Numbered from the stretch's first letter, positions 54,752 to 62,582 are shown. The stretch is 64,000 bases of DNA from Brevibacillus dissolubilis (GCF_006170445.1 NZ_VCNA01000001.1:434001-498000); one strand, 5' to 3'. A program made the numbers and translations. Notes: generated by a model from the sequence alone, not told the origin.

Positions 54752-55543
54752 TTACTCGGTCAGCAACTCTCTGAGCCTGACGACCTTGCTTCGGTCAATC
54801 TCACACGCCTGACACAGATACTCCTCGATTGATCCATGGGTTCGAAGCACATCCTGCAGCACATCATCGAGAAAATCATAGCGCACCTCAAACAATGGCT
54901 TCATCTGCTCCGATGTAATCCTAAAAAGGCTGATCCATCTGATGGCCTGCTCCATCTTCTTCGCGCGGGGTCCGATGTGTTCATTGGACAGCAGATAATC
55001 CTCCATCACGGTCTGATACGGGACACCGGCCAGCAGTTGAAGGGTGGCCGCCACAAAACCGGTCCGATCCTTCCCGCTTGTGCAGTGGATGATGGCGGGG
55101 TAATTCTTCTCGTCTGACAAGGCAGTGATGATCTGCTGGATCTGCTGTTTACGGTCATGCGCCATCTTCTGATAGACATCCTTCATGATCGCTGCAAAAT
55201 CCAGTTCTTTGGGCTTTTGCGTCAGCAGGCGGAAAAACTCAGAACGGGAGTAGGTCTGGCTCTCATGCTGCATCGATGCATGGATCGTCTCGATCCCGCT
55301 CTGTTTGGGAATTCGGCTTGGTTTGGATTTGCATTCGTTGGGCGTTCTCAGGTCAACAATCAGCTTGATCCCGAGCTGTTCAATCCGGGCGATATCATGC
55401 TGGCTCAGCTTGCACAGGTCATCCGAACGATAGAGCATCCCTTTTTTCATCATGCGTCCGTCTTCGGTTCCGAAGCCCCCGGCATCGCGAAAATTGGCTA
55501 CCCCGTCAAATGGTCGTAGCTGGCTTCTCTCTTTATGGTTCAT
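54752..55543 (-). CDS. Tyrosine-protein phosphatase of the Y_phosphatase3 type
   Basis: The P-loop HCTSGKDRTG (Cys154, Arg160) is the active site of Cys-based phosphatases, and the N-terminal NFRDAGGFGTEDGRMMKKGMLYRSDDL is typical of the IphP/Y_phosphatase3 group. The group dephosphorylates Tyr or phosphoinositide-like substrates in the cytoplasm; at 263 aa the length is normal. Start at the ATG 55543 is chosen because AAAGGA lies nine bases upstream; the frame extends to 55669 but would run through the trio's terminator. It lies downstream of the KS gene but behind that terminator, so it is a separate unit and need not belong to the biosynthetic cluster. Confidence 0.87.
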   Translation of the reverse strand: MNHKERSQLRPFDGVANFRDAGGFGTEDGRMMKKGMLYRSDDLCKLSQHDIARIEQLGIKLIVDLRTPNECKSKPSRIPKQSGIETIHASMQHESQTYSRSEFFRLLTQKPKELDFAAIMKDVYQKMAHDRKQQIQQIITALSDEKNYPAIIHCTSGKDRTGFVAATLQLLAGVPYQTVMEDYLLSNEHIGPRAKKMEQAIRWISLFRITSEQMKPLFEVRYDFLDDVLQDVLRTHGSIEEYLCQACEIDRSKVVRLRELLTE

Positions 55544-55625
55544 CCCCATCTTTCCTTTCTTCTGGGTCAATCTTGCTCCTGTCAAAAACGTCTTGATGAC
55601 AGAAACACTCTGACGATAGAAAAAA

Positions 55626-55648
55626 AGCCAATGCACAAGGCATTGGCT
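55626..55648 (-). terminator. Intrinsic terminator ending the ACP-KS operon
   Basis: AGCCAATGC (55626-55634), 5-nt loop, GCATTGGCT (55640-55648); the minus strand continues with a long T run. It lies 55 bp after the KS stop codon. Confidence 0.88.
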
Positions 55649-55703
55649 CTTTCGGAACTGCTGTAGCATCTGCTATCAATGCGTTTCGTTTGCCCGCTTA
55701 TTT

Positions 55704-56951
55704 TTACCCATTGTTTGGGACACGGCTCAGACAAAGCGCAGTATTGACTCCACCAAATCCCATGCTCAGCGTCAAGGCGTGCTGGATATGGTGTGGGATC
55801 GCTTCCTGACGTACCCAATGCAGGTCTGGATCGATTGGGTCCTCCAGATTGCGGGTCGGATGAAGCATGGACGCCTCCATCTGCAGCAGGGTAGCGATCA
55901 CTTCTACCGTACCAGCGGCACTGAGTCCATGTCCGATGATGGATTTGGTCGCATTGATATAGGCATGGGACAGCTGGCAGTCACGAATGGCGGCAAGCTC
56001 TGTCTCGTCCCCGATGTGGGAGCCTGTACCATGTGGGTTTATGTAATCGATCTCCTGTGCGGTCAAATCAGCCTGTGCCAGTGCCTGCTGAATCACACGC
56101 ACCTCGCCTTCATAGGAAGGATTGGGGTTGCGGTTGGCGTCCATGCTCATCGCCCAACCAGAGAGCCGGGCATATGGCTTGACGTCTTCACCCGCGCGTT
56201 CCCGGGCGAAGTCAGCCCGCTCGATGACGACAGCCCCGCAGGACTCCCCGTAGATGAAGCCATCTCGGTTGGTGTCAAACGGACGGCAGGCTTTGGCCGG
56301 ATCATCGGCGTAGCGTTCCGAACCCATCGCCCCGATCGAACGGAAGGCCTGACACTCCCAATAGGATAAATCCATCAACGCACCCATGGCGATACAGACA
56401 TCCACCTGACCTGTCTGAACCGCATAAATCGCCTGAATAATCGCGGCCTGTCCACTCGCGGAAGCCCCGCCGATCGTGTACGCCATACCTCTGATCCCAA
56501 ACTGCTCGGTGCATAGACCGCACACGTCACTGTCCATGAAGGAGACCGCATAGTTGGGACGGATAAAGAAAGCCCGATCGTGATACGCTTCCTGAACCTG
56601 TACCAATTCCCGCTGCTGGGTATTGGAGCCGCCGATGATCAAGCCGATACGGTGAGGATCGACCCCGTCCAGCTTGGCATCCTGCCACGCTTCATGCAAA
56701 GTGACCAACGCCACCTGCCCGGTATAGGAGGCTGTCCGCAGATTCCGTTTGGAAAAGCTGTCCGGAATGTTCAGTGACGGGATTTCCGCACCGATAAAAG
56801 CTGAGTCATGCTGTCTTCCCGGACGCTCCATCACGGAAAAAGCATGCGAGCCTGCCAACAAAGCAGAGGCAAATGCCTCTTTTCCCTGGCCAATCGAAGA
56901 AGTGACACCGACTCCAGAGATGATCAGATTAGACTGCGGTTGCTTTTGCAT
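55704..56951 (-). CDS. pksF: PksF-like decarboxylating ketosynthase (active-site Cys replaced by Ser)
   Basis: The 415-aa product has a full thiolase-fold KS: both catalytic histidines are present (NPHGTGSHIGDE and KSIIGHGLSAAG), but the nucleophile segment reads TIGGASASG with Ser164 where condensing KS enzymes have Cys. This is the KS-S form of PksF, MupG and CurC, which decarboxylate malonyl-ACP to acetyl-ACP instead of forming C-C bonds; 415 aa is also the PksF length as I remember it. Start ATG 56951 overlaps the end of the ACP gene by 23 bp, implying translational coupling; a start at 56975 would overlap more and adds eight unconserved residues. The expected partner is the ACP just upstream. 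The usual downstream HMG-CoA-synthase-like and hydratase genes are absent. Confidence 0.88.
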   Translation of the reverse strand: MQKQPQSNLIISGVGVTSSIGQGKEAFASALLAGSHAFSVMERPGRQHDSAFIGAEIPSLNIPDSFSKRNLRTASYTGQVALVTLHEAWQDAKLDGVDPHRIGLIIGGSNTQQRELVQVQEAYHDRAFFIRPNYAVSFMDSDVCGLCTEQFGIRGMAYTIGGASASGQAAIIQAIYAVQTGQVDVCIAMGALMDLSYWECQAFRSIGAMGSERYADDPAKACRPFDTNRDGFIYGESCGAVVIERADFARERAGEDVKPYARLSGWAMSMDANRNPNPSYEGEVRVIQQALAQADLTAQEIDYINPHGTGSHIGDETELAAIRDCQLSHAYINATKSIIGHGLSAAGTVEVIATLLQMEASMLHPTRNLEDPIDPDLHWVRQEAIPHHIQHALTLSMGFGGVNTALCLSRVPNNG

Positions 56952-57177
56952 AGAACACTTCAGCCAATTCGCCAATATTTTTTACATTTGCGAATTCAAC
57001 GCGCGGGATTTGCAGACCGAGTGATTCCATGGTCATCATCACGATCTCAGCACGGTCGAGGGAGTTGGCACCCAGGTCCTTCAGTTGGTCTTCCGGATGG
57101 AATGTATGGCCTTCCAATTCAGGCAGCAGCTCAAGAATATGACCAACGATGATTTCAAAAATTTGTTGTTTGCTCAT
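56929..57177 (-). CDS. acpK: AcpK-like stand-alone acyl carrier protein
   Basis: An 82-aa acyl carrier protein with the phosphopantetheine site DLGANSLDRAE (Ser39). The 'ANSLDRAEIVMMTMESL' context and the tail RVEFANVKNIGELAEV are those of the donor ACPs of beta-branching cassettes (AcpK of bacillaene), distinct from fatty-acid ACP. Its role would be to carry malonyl, then acetyl after decarboxylation by the adjacent KS-S. GGAGG stands eight bases before the ATG. A promoter lies at 57284-57312 with a leader of about 100 nt that can form an internal hairpin, so the ACP-KS pair is transcribed separately from the AT-ER gene as well as possibly by read-through. Confidence 0.92.
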   Translation of the reverse strand: MSKQQIFEIIVGHILELLPELEGHTFHPEDQLKDLGANSLDRAEIVMMTMESLGLQIPRVEFANVKNIGELAEVFYAKATAV

Positions 57178-57205
57178 GCTAAATTCCTCCTGGTTGTATT
57201 CCTAA

Positions 57206-57246
57206 GCGGACAAGAGAGCGTATTGCCTGTCTTATTAACTTAGGAT
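57206..57246 (-). promoter_or_regulatory. Inverted repeat in the leader of the ACP-KS operon
   Basis: On the minus strand TCCTAAG and CTTAGGA bracket a stretch in which GACA and TGTC can also pair. It sits between promoter and start codon; regulatory role unknown. Confidence 0.35.
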
Positions 57247-57283
57247 GATTTGGTTGGTAGATGTTATTTTTGTATTCTCCCCA

Positions 57284-57312
57284 ATAATAGGTGAAATCTG
57301 AAAATTCTACAA
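57284..57312 (-). promoter_or_regulatory. Sigma-A-type promoter of the ACP-KS operon
   Basis: Minus strand TTGTAG (57307-57312), 17-base spacer, TATTAT (57284-57289), in the 192-bp AT-rich gap after the AT-ER gene. Confidence 0.6.
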
Positions 57313-57369
57313 TGAACTTTTTATATTTTTTTGTAAATATGTCACCTGTTCATGAACCTGTTCGAAGCA

Positions 57370-59679
57370 TTAACCGACAATCGCCGACAGTCTGCGGGTC
57401 AGCGTCTCAGCGGTCTCCGTCAACAGCTTGAGGCCAATCTCATCTACGTGTCTGTTACGCCACTCTTCCAGCGGTGTCCCCTTGACCCACTGGTTGAACG
57501 CCCCCATAGCAGGACCGCAGTGGATTTGATAGTCGACGCGGTGGGCTTGGTCGCCGGCGAGCGCCAGACGGGTAGAATGGGCGAAATACCATTTGAACAC
57601 CAGTGACATTTTGTGCTTCGGATTTTTTTCGGCTTTTTCTACCTCGGCTGATGACTTGTAGTCTTTGATCTCTTGATAGACCTCGTCGAAGGTACGGTAG
57701 AAGTACTTTTCTTGGATCATCTTTTTGGTTTTGTCGTCGATCTCGTCCAAGGAGTTGAATTGGCGGTAGAGATCGTAGAGCTTATTGGCCCGCGCCGGGA
57801 AAAACAGCCCTTTCTTGAGTACCTGTACCTTGGCACCCAACTCGAACATGTCGCCAGCCGGTGCATATTCGTTATCCTGTACGTTGGCCTGCTGGAGCAG
57901 GTCTTTCACCGCATCACTGGTTCCTGCCTCCACCGTACATTGGTTGATCGAGCCTGTGGTGATGTATTCCGCGCCCAAGATGAAGGCTGCGGCGGCTGCC
58001 TCTGGTGTGCCGATTCCACCTGCGGCTCCGATCCGTACTTTTTTGGCGTAGCCGTATTGCTGTACCTTTTCGTTGCGCAGCTTGATCATCGCAGGCATCA
58101 GGGTATAAGCGATTCCCATGTCGGTGTGGCCGCCTGAGTCTGCTTCGACGGTGATGTCATCTGCCATCGGAACGGACTTGAGCCATTCGGCTTCCTGTGA
58201 CGTGAGTTGGTTTTCCTGCAGGAGTTTTTCTACCATATGCTCGGGAGCCGGACTCAAAAAGACTTCCGCCACCTCTGGACGCGATACCTTGGCGATCAGC
58301 TTGTTGGCGGTGTGGATGGTGCCGTCTGCGTTGCGGCTGAGCCCTTTTGCCCGGTATTTGATCAGGGCCGGGGTGATGCTCATGAAGGCAGACGCTTCCA
58401 TGATTCTCACACCATATTGAAGGTACAGGTCGATCATGTTCATCTCAGCAGTCGGATTGCCCAGGTTATGTAAAAGATTCATGCCATATGCTTGTCCTTG
58501 GTTGAGCTCTTGCTGGATGCGCCGGATGGCCTTCTCCACCTGCTCAACGCTCATGCCGCCCGTCCCGTAGAATCCAAGCATCCCGGCCTTCCCGACTCGG
58601 ATGACCATCTCTTCGGAGGCGATGCCTTTATACATGGAACCGGTCACGTAGGCGTATTTGAGGTTGTAGTCCTTTTTGAACTGCTCATCACCCAAGGAGG
58701 AAGCGCTGAGACCAGCGGATTTGGCTGGTGCAGCTGCTTGCTGGGACGGTTGCGGTGTGCTTGAAGGTGCTTCGACCGCTGCAGCCACTTCTGCCATGGC
58801 CTGCTCAGCCTCGTCTGCCACCACTAGTGGTTCTGCTTCTCTGCGGATGGTCGTTACCAGCTTGGTCAGTACGTTACCCGGCCCGACCTCGACAATCTCC
58901 ATCTCCCCACGCCCCATCAGGTAGCGGATGGTTTCGGTCCATTTGACTTGATTGGTGATCTGCTTGACCAGGTTGGTCTTCAGGTCTGCCTGTTTATACG
59001 GTCTTGCATGAATATTCGAGATAACCGGAATCGCCAGTGGAGCAAACGGAAACTGATTCAGGTAGTCAGCAAAGATGCGTTCTGCATCGCTCATATAACG
59101 GGAATGAAACGCACCGCTTACGTTGAGCGGCAGATAGACCCGCACACCTGCCGCCTCAAAGATCGGCTTCGCCCGCTGGATATCCGCTTTGCGCCCCGCG
59201 ATGACGATCTGGGACGGGCTGTTATGGTTGGCGATATCAATCTCGGTCAGACCATTCTCTATCAGCACTTCGTTGATTTTTTCCGGTGAGAATCCGATGA
59301 CTGCCGCCATTCCCCCTTCTGCCGCTTGGCTCATCAATTCGCCGCGCTTTTTGACCAGCTTCACGCCTGTTTCAAAATCGAATGCACCTGCTGCGAACAG
59401 AGCATTGTATTCACCCAGGCTGTGCCCGGCTACATAGTCTGGTTTCCGGCCAGTTTCATTTACCTTCTTCAGATAGCTAAGTGCATTCACGACGAACAGT
59501 GCCGGCTGGGTAAACTGAGTCTTGCCCAGCTCCTGTGCCGGATCTTCCAAGCACAACTGCTTAATCGAATAGCCTAAGATCTGATCAGCCTGGGCAGTCA
59601 GATGGGCAAACTCATCGAAAAGAGTACCCCCCATCCCTTTATGCTGGGAGCCTTGTCCTGGAAAAACATATGTAACCAT
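57370..59679 (-). CDS. pksE: PksE-like trans-acting malonyl acyltransferase / FMN-dependent enoyl reductase
   Basis: Residues 1-300 are an acyltransferase: PGQGSQ (7-12), GHSLGEY with Ser87, and GAFHS near residue 200, the form associated with malonyl specificity. An Ala/Pro-rich linker (about 297-330) leads to a PfaD-type FMN enoyl reductase: MLGFYGTGGMSVEQVE, GGHTDMGIAYTLMPAM, GAAGGIGTPEAAAAAFILGAEYI and a C-terminal ADQAHRVDYQIHCGPAMGAFNQW. This AT-ER fusion is 769 aa, about the length of B. subtilis PksE of trans-AT polyketide clusters. Here no polyketide synthase is in the window; the likely client of the AT is the adjacent AcpK-like protein, and of the ER an unknown acyl thioester. AGGTG precedes the ATG. 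A promoter at 59917-59945 drives it through a leader of about 230 nt with an attenuator-like hairpin. Confidence 0.92.
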   Translation of the reverse strand: MVTYVFPGQGSQHKGMGGTLFDEFAHLTAQADQILGYSIKQLCLEDPAQELGKTQFTQPALFVVNALSYLKKVNETGRKPDYVAGHSLGEYNALFAAGAFDFETGVKLVKKRGELMSQAAEGGMAAVIGFSPEKINEVLIENGLTEIDIANHNSPSQIVIAGRKADIQRAKPIFEAAGVRVYLPLNVSGAFHSRYMSDAERIFADYLNQFPFAPLAIPVISNIHARPYKQADLKTNLVKQITNQVKWTETIRYLMGRGEMEIVEVGPGNVLTKLVTTIRREAEPLVVADEAEQAMAEVAAAVEAPSSTPQPSQQAAAPAKSAGLSASSLGDEQFKKDYNLKYAYVTGSMYKGIASEEMVIRVGKAGMLGFYGTGGMSVEQVEKAIRRIQQELNQGQAYGMNLLHNLGNPTAEMNMIDLYLQYGVRIMEASAFMSITPALIKYRAKGLSRNADGTIHTANKLIAKVSRPEVAEVFLSPAPEHMVEKLLQENQLTSQEAEWLKSVPMADDITVEADSGGHTDMGIAYTLMPAMIKLRNEKVQQYGYAKKVRIGAAGGIGTPEAAAAAFILGAEYITTGSINQCTVEAGTSDAVKDLLQQANVQDNEYAPAGDMFELGAKVQVLKKGLFFPARANKLYDLYRQFNSLDEIDDKTKKMIQEKYFYRTFDEVYQEIKDYKSSAEVEKAEKNPKHKMSLVFKWYFAHSTRLALAGDQAHRVDYQIHCGPAMGAFNQWVKGTPLEEWRNRHVDEIGLKLLTETAETLTRRLSAIVG

Positions 59680-59714
59680 GTCTCAAACACCTCTCCTACT
59701 ATGATTCGTTCCCT

Positions 59715-59784
59715 TTCCAGAAAAATAGAAAATCCGATTACTCTCTGACAAATGTAAGAGTAACCGGATGGGATTCCAGAAAAA
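59715..59784 (-). promoter_or_regulatory. Attenuator-like hairpin in the AT-ER leader, flanked by direct repeats
   Basis: On the minus strand a 13-base arm (59757-59769) pairs with 59732-59744 with one mismatch, 12-nt loop, and is followed by TTTTCTATTTTT: an intrinsic terminator placed about 50 nt before the start codon. TTCCAGAAAAA occurs on the plus strand on both sides (59715-59725 and 59774-59784). Transcription attenuation is the simplest reading. Confidence 0.6.
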
Positions 59785-59830
59785 CAAAATGAGGACATAC
59801 CTTTCCCAGATCATCTGCATGAAACTTCAT
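59738..59830 (-). CDS. Possible 30-codon leader peptide upstream of the AT-ER gene
   Basis: An ATG at 59830 opens MKFHADDLGKVCPHFVFLES and ten further codons ending FVRE, with the TAA stop inside the descending arm of the attenuator-like hairpin. A ribosome translating it would cover the ascending arm, as in classical leader-peptide attenuation. The ribosome site is poor (G-rich GGTAGTG), and short ORFs arise by chance, so this is a suggestion only. Confidence 0.3.
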   Translation of the reverse strand: MKFHADDLGKVCPHFVFLESHPVTLTFVRE

Positions 59831-59916
59831 ACACACTACCAAATCTGATTCCCTATAGACCCTAACATCCTCCAACGTGCCGAAACATCGATTCGATTCG
59901 GTTAGGTAACAAATAA

Positions 59917-59945
59917 ATTTTACGAAAAGGAATAAGTAACGTCAA
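59917..59945 (-). promoter_or_regulatory. Sigma-A-type promoter of the AT-ER gene
   Basis: Minus strand TTGACG (59940-59945), 17-base spacer, TAAAAT (59917-59922). Predicted start near 59910 gives a leader of about 230 nt. Confidence 0.65.
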
Positions 59946-60147
59946 GGCGATATTCCATTATTTTACGGAAATTATTAATTTTTGATACGGAGCGAAGCCG
60001 CGCAGAGCCTCCTGATTCTTTTGCGTCATTCTCGTGAAACCTACGGGAACGTCATCCCTTCATGAATGATCCTCTTTTTACGATTCGATGACTAAATCAG
60101 CCATTCTCTACAGATTCTATTGAAAACAAGCCACAAGAAAGGAAAGC

Positions 60148-61176
60148 ATGATGGCAGAAAAACCAAATGTGTCTTCAACTGACCATAACATTCGTTTGAC
60201 GTCGGCCGAAATTGCCAACCTGTGGGGCACGTATATGGGGAATTCGATGTCTGTGTGCGTTCTTCAATATTTTTATGAGCATGTGGAGGATCGGGAAATC
60301 AGGGAAGCGCTGGAGTATGCCGTGTCGCTTGCGAAGAAGCATGTCGAACGGGTCAGAGATATTTTTGCGCATGAGGCGTTCCCGATTCCGGTCGGATTCA
60401 CCAATCAGGATGTAAATCTGAAGGCTCCCCGGCTGTTTTCGGATACGTTTTTCTTGAATTATCTTCATCAGACAACCAAAAGCGGGTTCAATCTCTATGG
60501 GGTTGCCCTGCCTAACATCGCCCGCTCCGATGTCCGTGACTTTTTCTCGGAGTGTATTGTCTCGTTGACCTCGCTTTACAACAAGGTGGCCAATATCTCT
60601 TTATCCAAAGGTCTTTTTATCAGACCCCCGTATATTACGGTTCCGCATGGAGTCGATTTTGTGGAGTCGCCCAGCTTTCTAGCCGGATTTCTCGGTAAGA
60701 ACCGCCCTCTCAATGCTCTAGAGATCACCCATATTCATTCAAACATCCAGTCGAATGCGTTGGGGAAAGCACTCGTAATGGGCTTCAGTCAAGTGGCCGA
60801 AAACGTTGAGGTGAGAGACTATTTCCTTCGGGGCAAAGAAATCGCGTCGAAGCATATGGATGTATTAAGCGATATCTTTCGAAATGAGGAATTGCCTGCC
60901 GCCATGTCTTGGGATCATGATATCATGGATTCCACAGAACCGCCGTTCTCTGATAAGCTCATGCTGTTTCACATCATGGGCTTGAACGCGCTTGGATTAT
61001 CTAATTACGGTTCGGCTATATCGGGAAGCCAGCGGCATGATCTCGCAGCGACTTACGGACGGCTGTTCAGTGAGATTGGTCTATATTCGGAAACCGGAGC
61101 CAAGCTGATGATCAAAAACGAATGGCTGGAGCAGACGCCATTAGCGCCGAACCGGGACGAACTGGTCATGAGTTGA
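60148..61176 (+). CDS. DUF3231-family protein
   Basis: The 342-aa protein consists of two related helical halves (about 14-175 and 185-335). Each has a pattern of N-terminal LT--EI-(N/H), a region around YF-(Y/R)---E---(S/A)K-H, and a helix rich in F--L--(T/M)-G-(N/A)L-(L/Y)G, as in DUF3231 proteins of Bacillus relatives. The fold is thought to be ferritin/spore-coat-like four-helix bundles; no function is established. GAAAGGAAAG precedes the ATG. It diverges from the biosynthetic trio and is closed by a bidirectional terminator, so no functional link to the cluster is apparent. Confidence 0.88.
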   Translation: MMAEKPNVSSTDHNIRLTSAEIANLWGTYMGNSMSVCVLQYFYEHVEDREIREALEYAVSLAKKHVERVRDIFAHEAFPIPVGFTNQDVNLKAPRLFSDTFFLNYLHQTTKSGFNLYGVALPNIARSDVRDFFSECIVSLTSLYNKVANISLSKGLFIRPPYITVPHGVDFVESPSFLAGFLGKNRPLNALEITHIHSNIQSNALGKALVMGFSQVAENVEVRDYFLRGKEIASKHMDVLSDIFRNEELPAAMSWDHDIMDSTEPPFSDKLMLFHIMGLNALGLSNYGSAISGSQRHDLAATYGRLFSEIGLYSETGAKLMIKNEWLEQTPLAPNRDELVMS

Positions 61177-61183
61177 TACACAA

Positions 61184-61225
61184 AAAAGCAGTCTACCCCT
61201 TGATTTCAGGTGTTAGACTGCTTTT
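61184..61225. terminator. Bidirectional terminator between the DUF3231 and HD-domain genes
   Basis: AAAAGCAGTCTA (61184-61195) pairs with TAGACTGCTTTT (61214-61225). A closely similar element occurs at 61905-61950. Confidence 0.85.
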
Positions 61226-61256
61226 GCTTGATTCAAGTACGTATTGGTCGAGCGAT

Positions 61257-61835
61257 TCAGTCCGGCTTCTTCACCTTCTCCTGCGTCTCGCCGTCTACGA
61301 TCTCCCTGATCGCGCGGATGATCGGGTCAAACTGTGCATAGGAACGGCCATATTCCAGATTAAATCCGTAATCAAAATCAGCCGGATTCGCGCCTTGGTT
61401 ATGCGTAATGATCGTCTCGATTTTGTCGATGGCTTTGACCAGCTTGGCTTCTTTGGTCTCCACTTTGTTGTATTCCCACCAGAGGTCAAGCAGCTTGTTG
61501 CGGGTCCGATCGGGCAGGGATTCGGAGAGCTTGCGTACGTCTGCTTCTTCTTTTTCCAGCTGTCCCTCCAGATTCACCTTAATGGTGGCGGAGATATCCC
61601 CTTCGTAAGCTTCTCCAAGGTCATGGATCAGGCACATCTGCATCACTTTATGAAAATCCAGGTCAGGAAAATGATCCTCCAGCACAAAAGCAAGCATAGC
61701 CAGCCGCCAGGAATGCTCTGCGACACTCTCTTGCCGGCCTTCTTTTGTCCATGCCGTGCGGGTGGTGTCCTTTAGGCGTCCCAGTTCCTTCATGAAGGTG
61801 ATGAGTTGGTGATAGGTCTGTGTGTGTTCTCCCAT
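61257..61835 (-). CDS. HD-domain phosphohydrolase (YfbR/HDDC2-like)
   Basis: The HD metal ligands are visible in order: His41 in ESVAEHSWRLA, His71-Asp72 in CLIHDLGEAYEGD, and a later Asp in KAIDKIET. The short 192-aa form with GEAYEGDI is typical of the YfbR/HDDC2 group of 5'-deoxynucleotidases, which act on dNMPs in the cytoplasm; exact substrate is inference. The ATG at 61835 has AGGAG about 13 bases upstream, a little far. It lies downstream of, and separate from, the membrane-protein gene, whose terminator sits in between. Confidence 0.85.
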   Translation of the reverse strand: MGEHTQTYHQLITFMKELGRLKDTTRTAWTKEGRQESVAEHSWRLAMLAFVLEDHFPDLDFHKVMQMCLIHDLGEAYEGDISATIKVNLEGQLEKEEADVRKLSESLPDRTRNKLLDLWWEYNKVETKEAKLVKAIDKIETIITHNQGANPADFDYGFNLEYGRSYAQFDPIIRAIREIVDGETQEKVKKPD

Positions 61836-61904
61836 CGCTTTGGTACAGCTCCTCTCGTGGCGTTTGAATCTGATCTCTTTATTTTATAGGATGTGGGAAC
61901 AAAG

Positions 61905-61950
61905 AAAAAGCAGTCTACGCCTAGTGGGTTCAGGTGCCAGACTGCTTTTT
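61905..61950 (-). terminator. Terminator of the CBO0543-type gene
   Basis: AAAAAGCAGTCT (61905-61916) pairs perfectly with AGACTGCTTTTT (61939-61950); the stem begins in the stop codon of the gene. Loop and stem resemble the element at 61184-61225. Confidence 0.85.
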
Positions 61951-62488
61951 ACTTGAACGTGGTGACAGGGATCTCGAAGTGGAAAATCAAAAACAGTGTC
62001 ATCACAAACGTAAGCACCCACGCCCATAGTGGCCGGGTATGATGAAGGCGGGTTCCAATGAACAGGAACACCCACACAATCACTGACCACCAGTATGTCC
62101 AGCCATTATGGTAGCTGGTGAGGCCCATATAATGAAACATTAATTCCACCAACGAAAAAATCGTCGTCCACAGCAGAATGTATCCGGACTGCTTCAGAAA
62201 ACCAGACGAAAACGGGAAGCGTGACAGATACAGAATCATCATGGGTGGAAAGTTGACAAAACAGATGAAAAAGTCTGCTAGGGTATGATTCGGGATGAAT
62301 AAGGTCTTCTCAAAATGCCACAGGGGATAATCATACATGAGAACCGTAATCAAAAGATCGACGGAAATAATGTAAATGATCGTTGGATAGTACTTCTTCC
62401 AGTTCCTCCAATCACCATAAACCCAAGCGGCCAGCAGGATTATGACGCCAACCAGAATGGTCATCACAGACGCAATGGTATAAAGCAA
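61949..62488 (-). CDS. CBO0543-family multipass membrane protein
   Basis: The 179-aa protein has about five transmembrane helices (ASVMTILVGVIILLAAWVYG, YYPTIIYIISVDLLITVLM, FFICFVNFPPMMILYL, ILLWTTIFSLVELMFHYMGL and VIVWVFLFIGTRL) plus a final one before the FEIPVTTFK tail. The WKKYYPTIIYI...DYPLWHFE layout and the H-GWTYWWS segment fit the CBO0543 family of Bacillales, function unknown. Start is a TTG at 62488 with GGGAGG just upstream. A second, more distant protein of the same type is encoded at 54151. Confidence 0.8.
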   Translation of the reverse strand: MLYTIASVMTILVGVIILLAAWVYGDWRNWKKYYPTIIYIISVDLLITVLMYDYPLWHFEKTLFIPNHTLADFFICFVNFPPMMILYLSRFPFSSGFLKQSGYILLWTTIFSLVELMFHYMGLTSYHNGWTYWWSVIVWVFLFIGTRLHHTRPLWAWVLTFVMTLFLIFHFEIPVTTFK

Positions 62489-62582
62489 GACTTCCCTCCC
62501 CCATCCAATCTAACACTGACATTGATATTATTTCCATATAGAAGTTCAAATATGATTCCGTTTGCATCGGCTCCGGGGCGAT

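Larger units (their letters stand above)
59680..60147. other. 468-bp divergent regulatory region between the AT-ER gene and the DUF3231 gene
   Basis: It contains the leader of the leftward gene (hairpin, two 11-base direct repeats, possible leader ORF) and its promoter at 59917-59945. Toward the right I find only the GAAAGGAAAG ribosome site of the DUF3231 gene and no promoter I can support. Confidence 0.6.

Noticed and set aside
54752-55543. Tyrosine phosphatase as a member of the biosynthetic operon
   Set aside because: A strong terminator at 55626-55648 separates it from the KS gene; co-direction alone is not enough.
55704-59679. Idea that the trio is part of a bacillaene cluster
   Set aside because: Only three of the many bacillaene genes are present; no PKS, HMG-synthase or hydratase gene is in the window and the neighbour is a pure NRPS.
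59785-59910. Known riboswitch class (FMN, T-box, cobalamin, THF) in the AT-ER leader
   Set aside because: None of the conserved core boxes of these classes could be found by eye, so only a generic attenuator is claimed.
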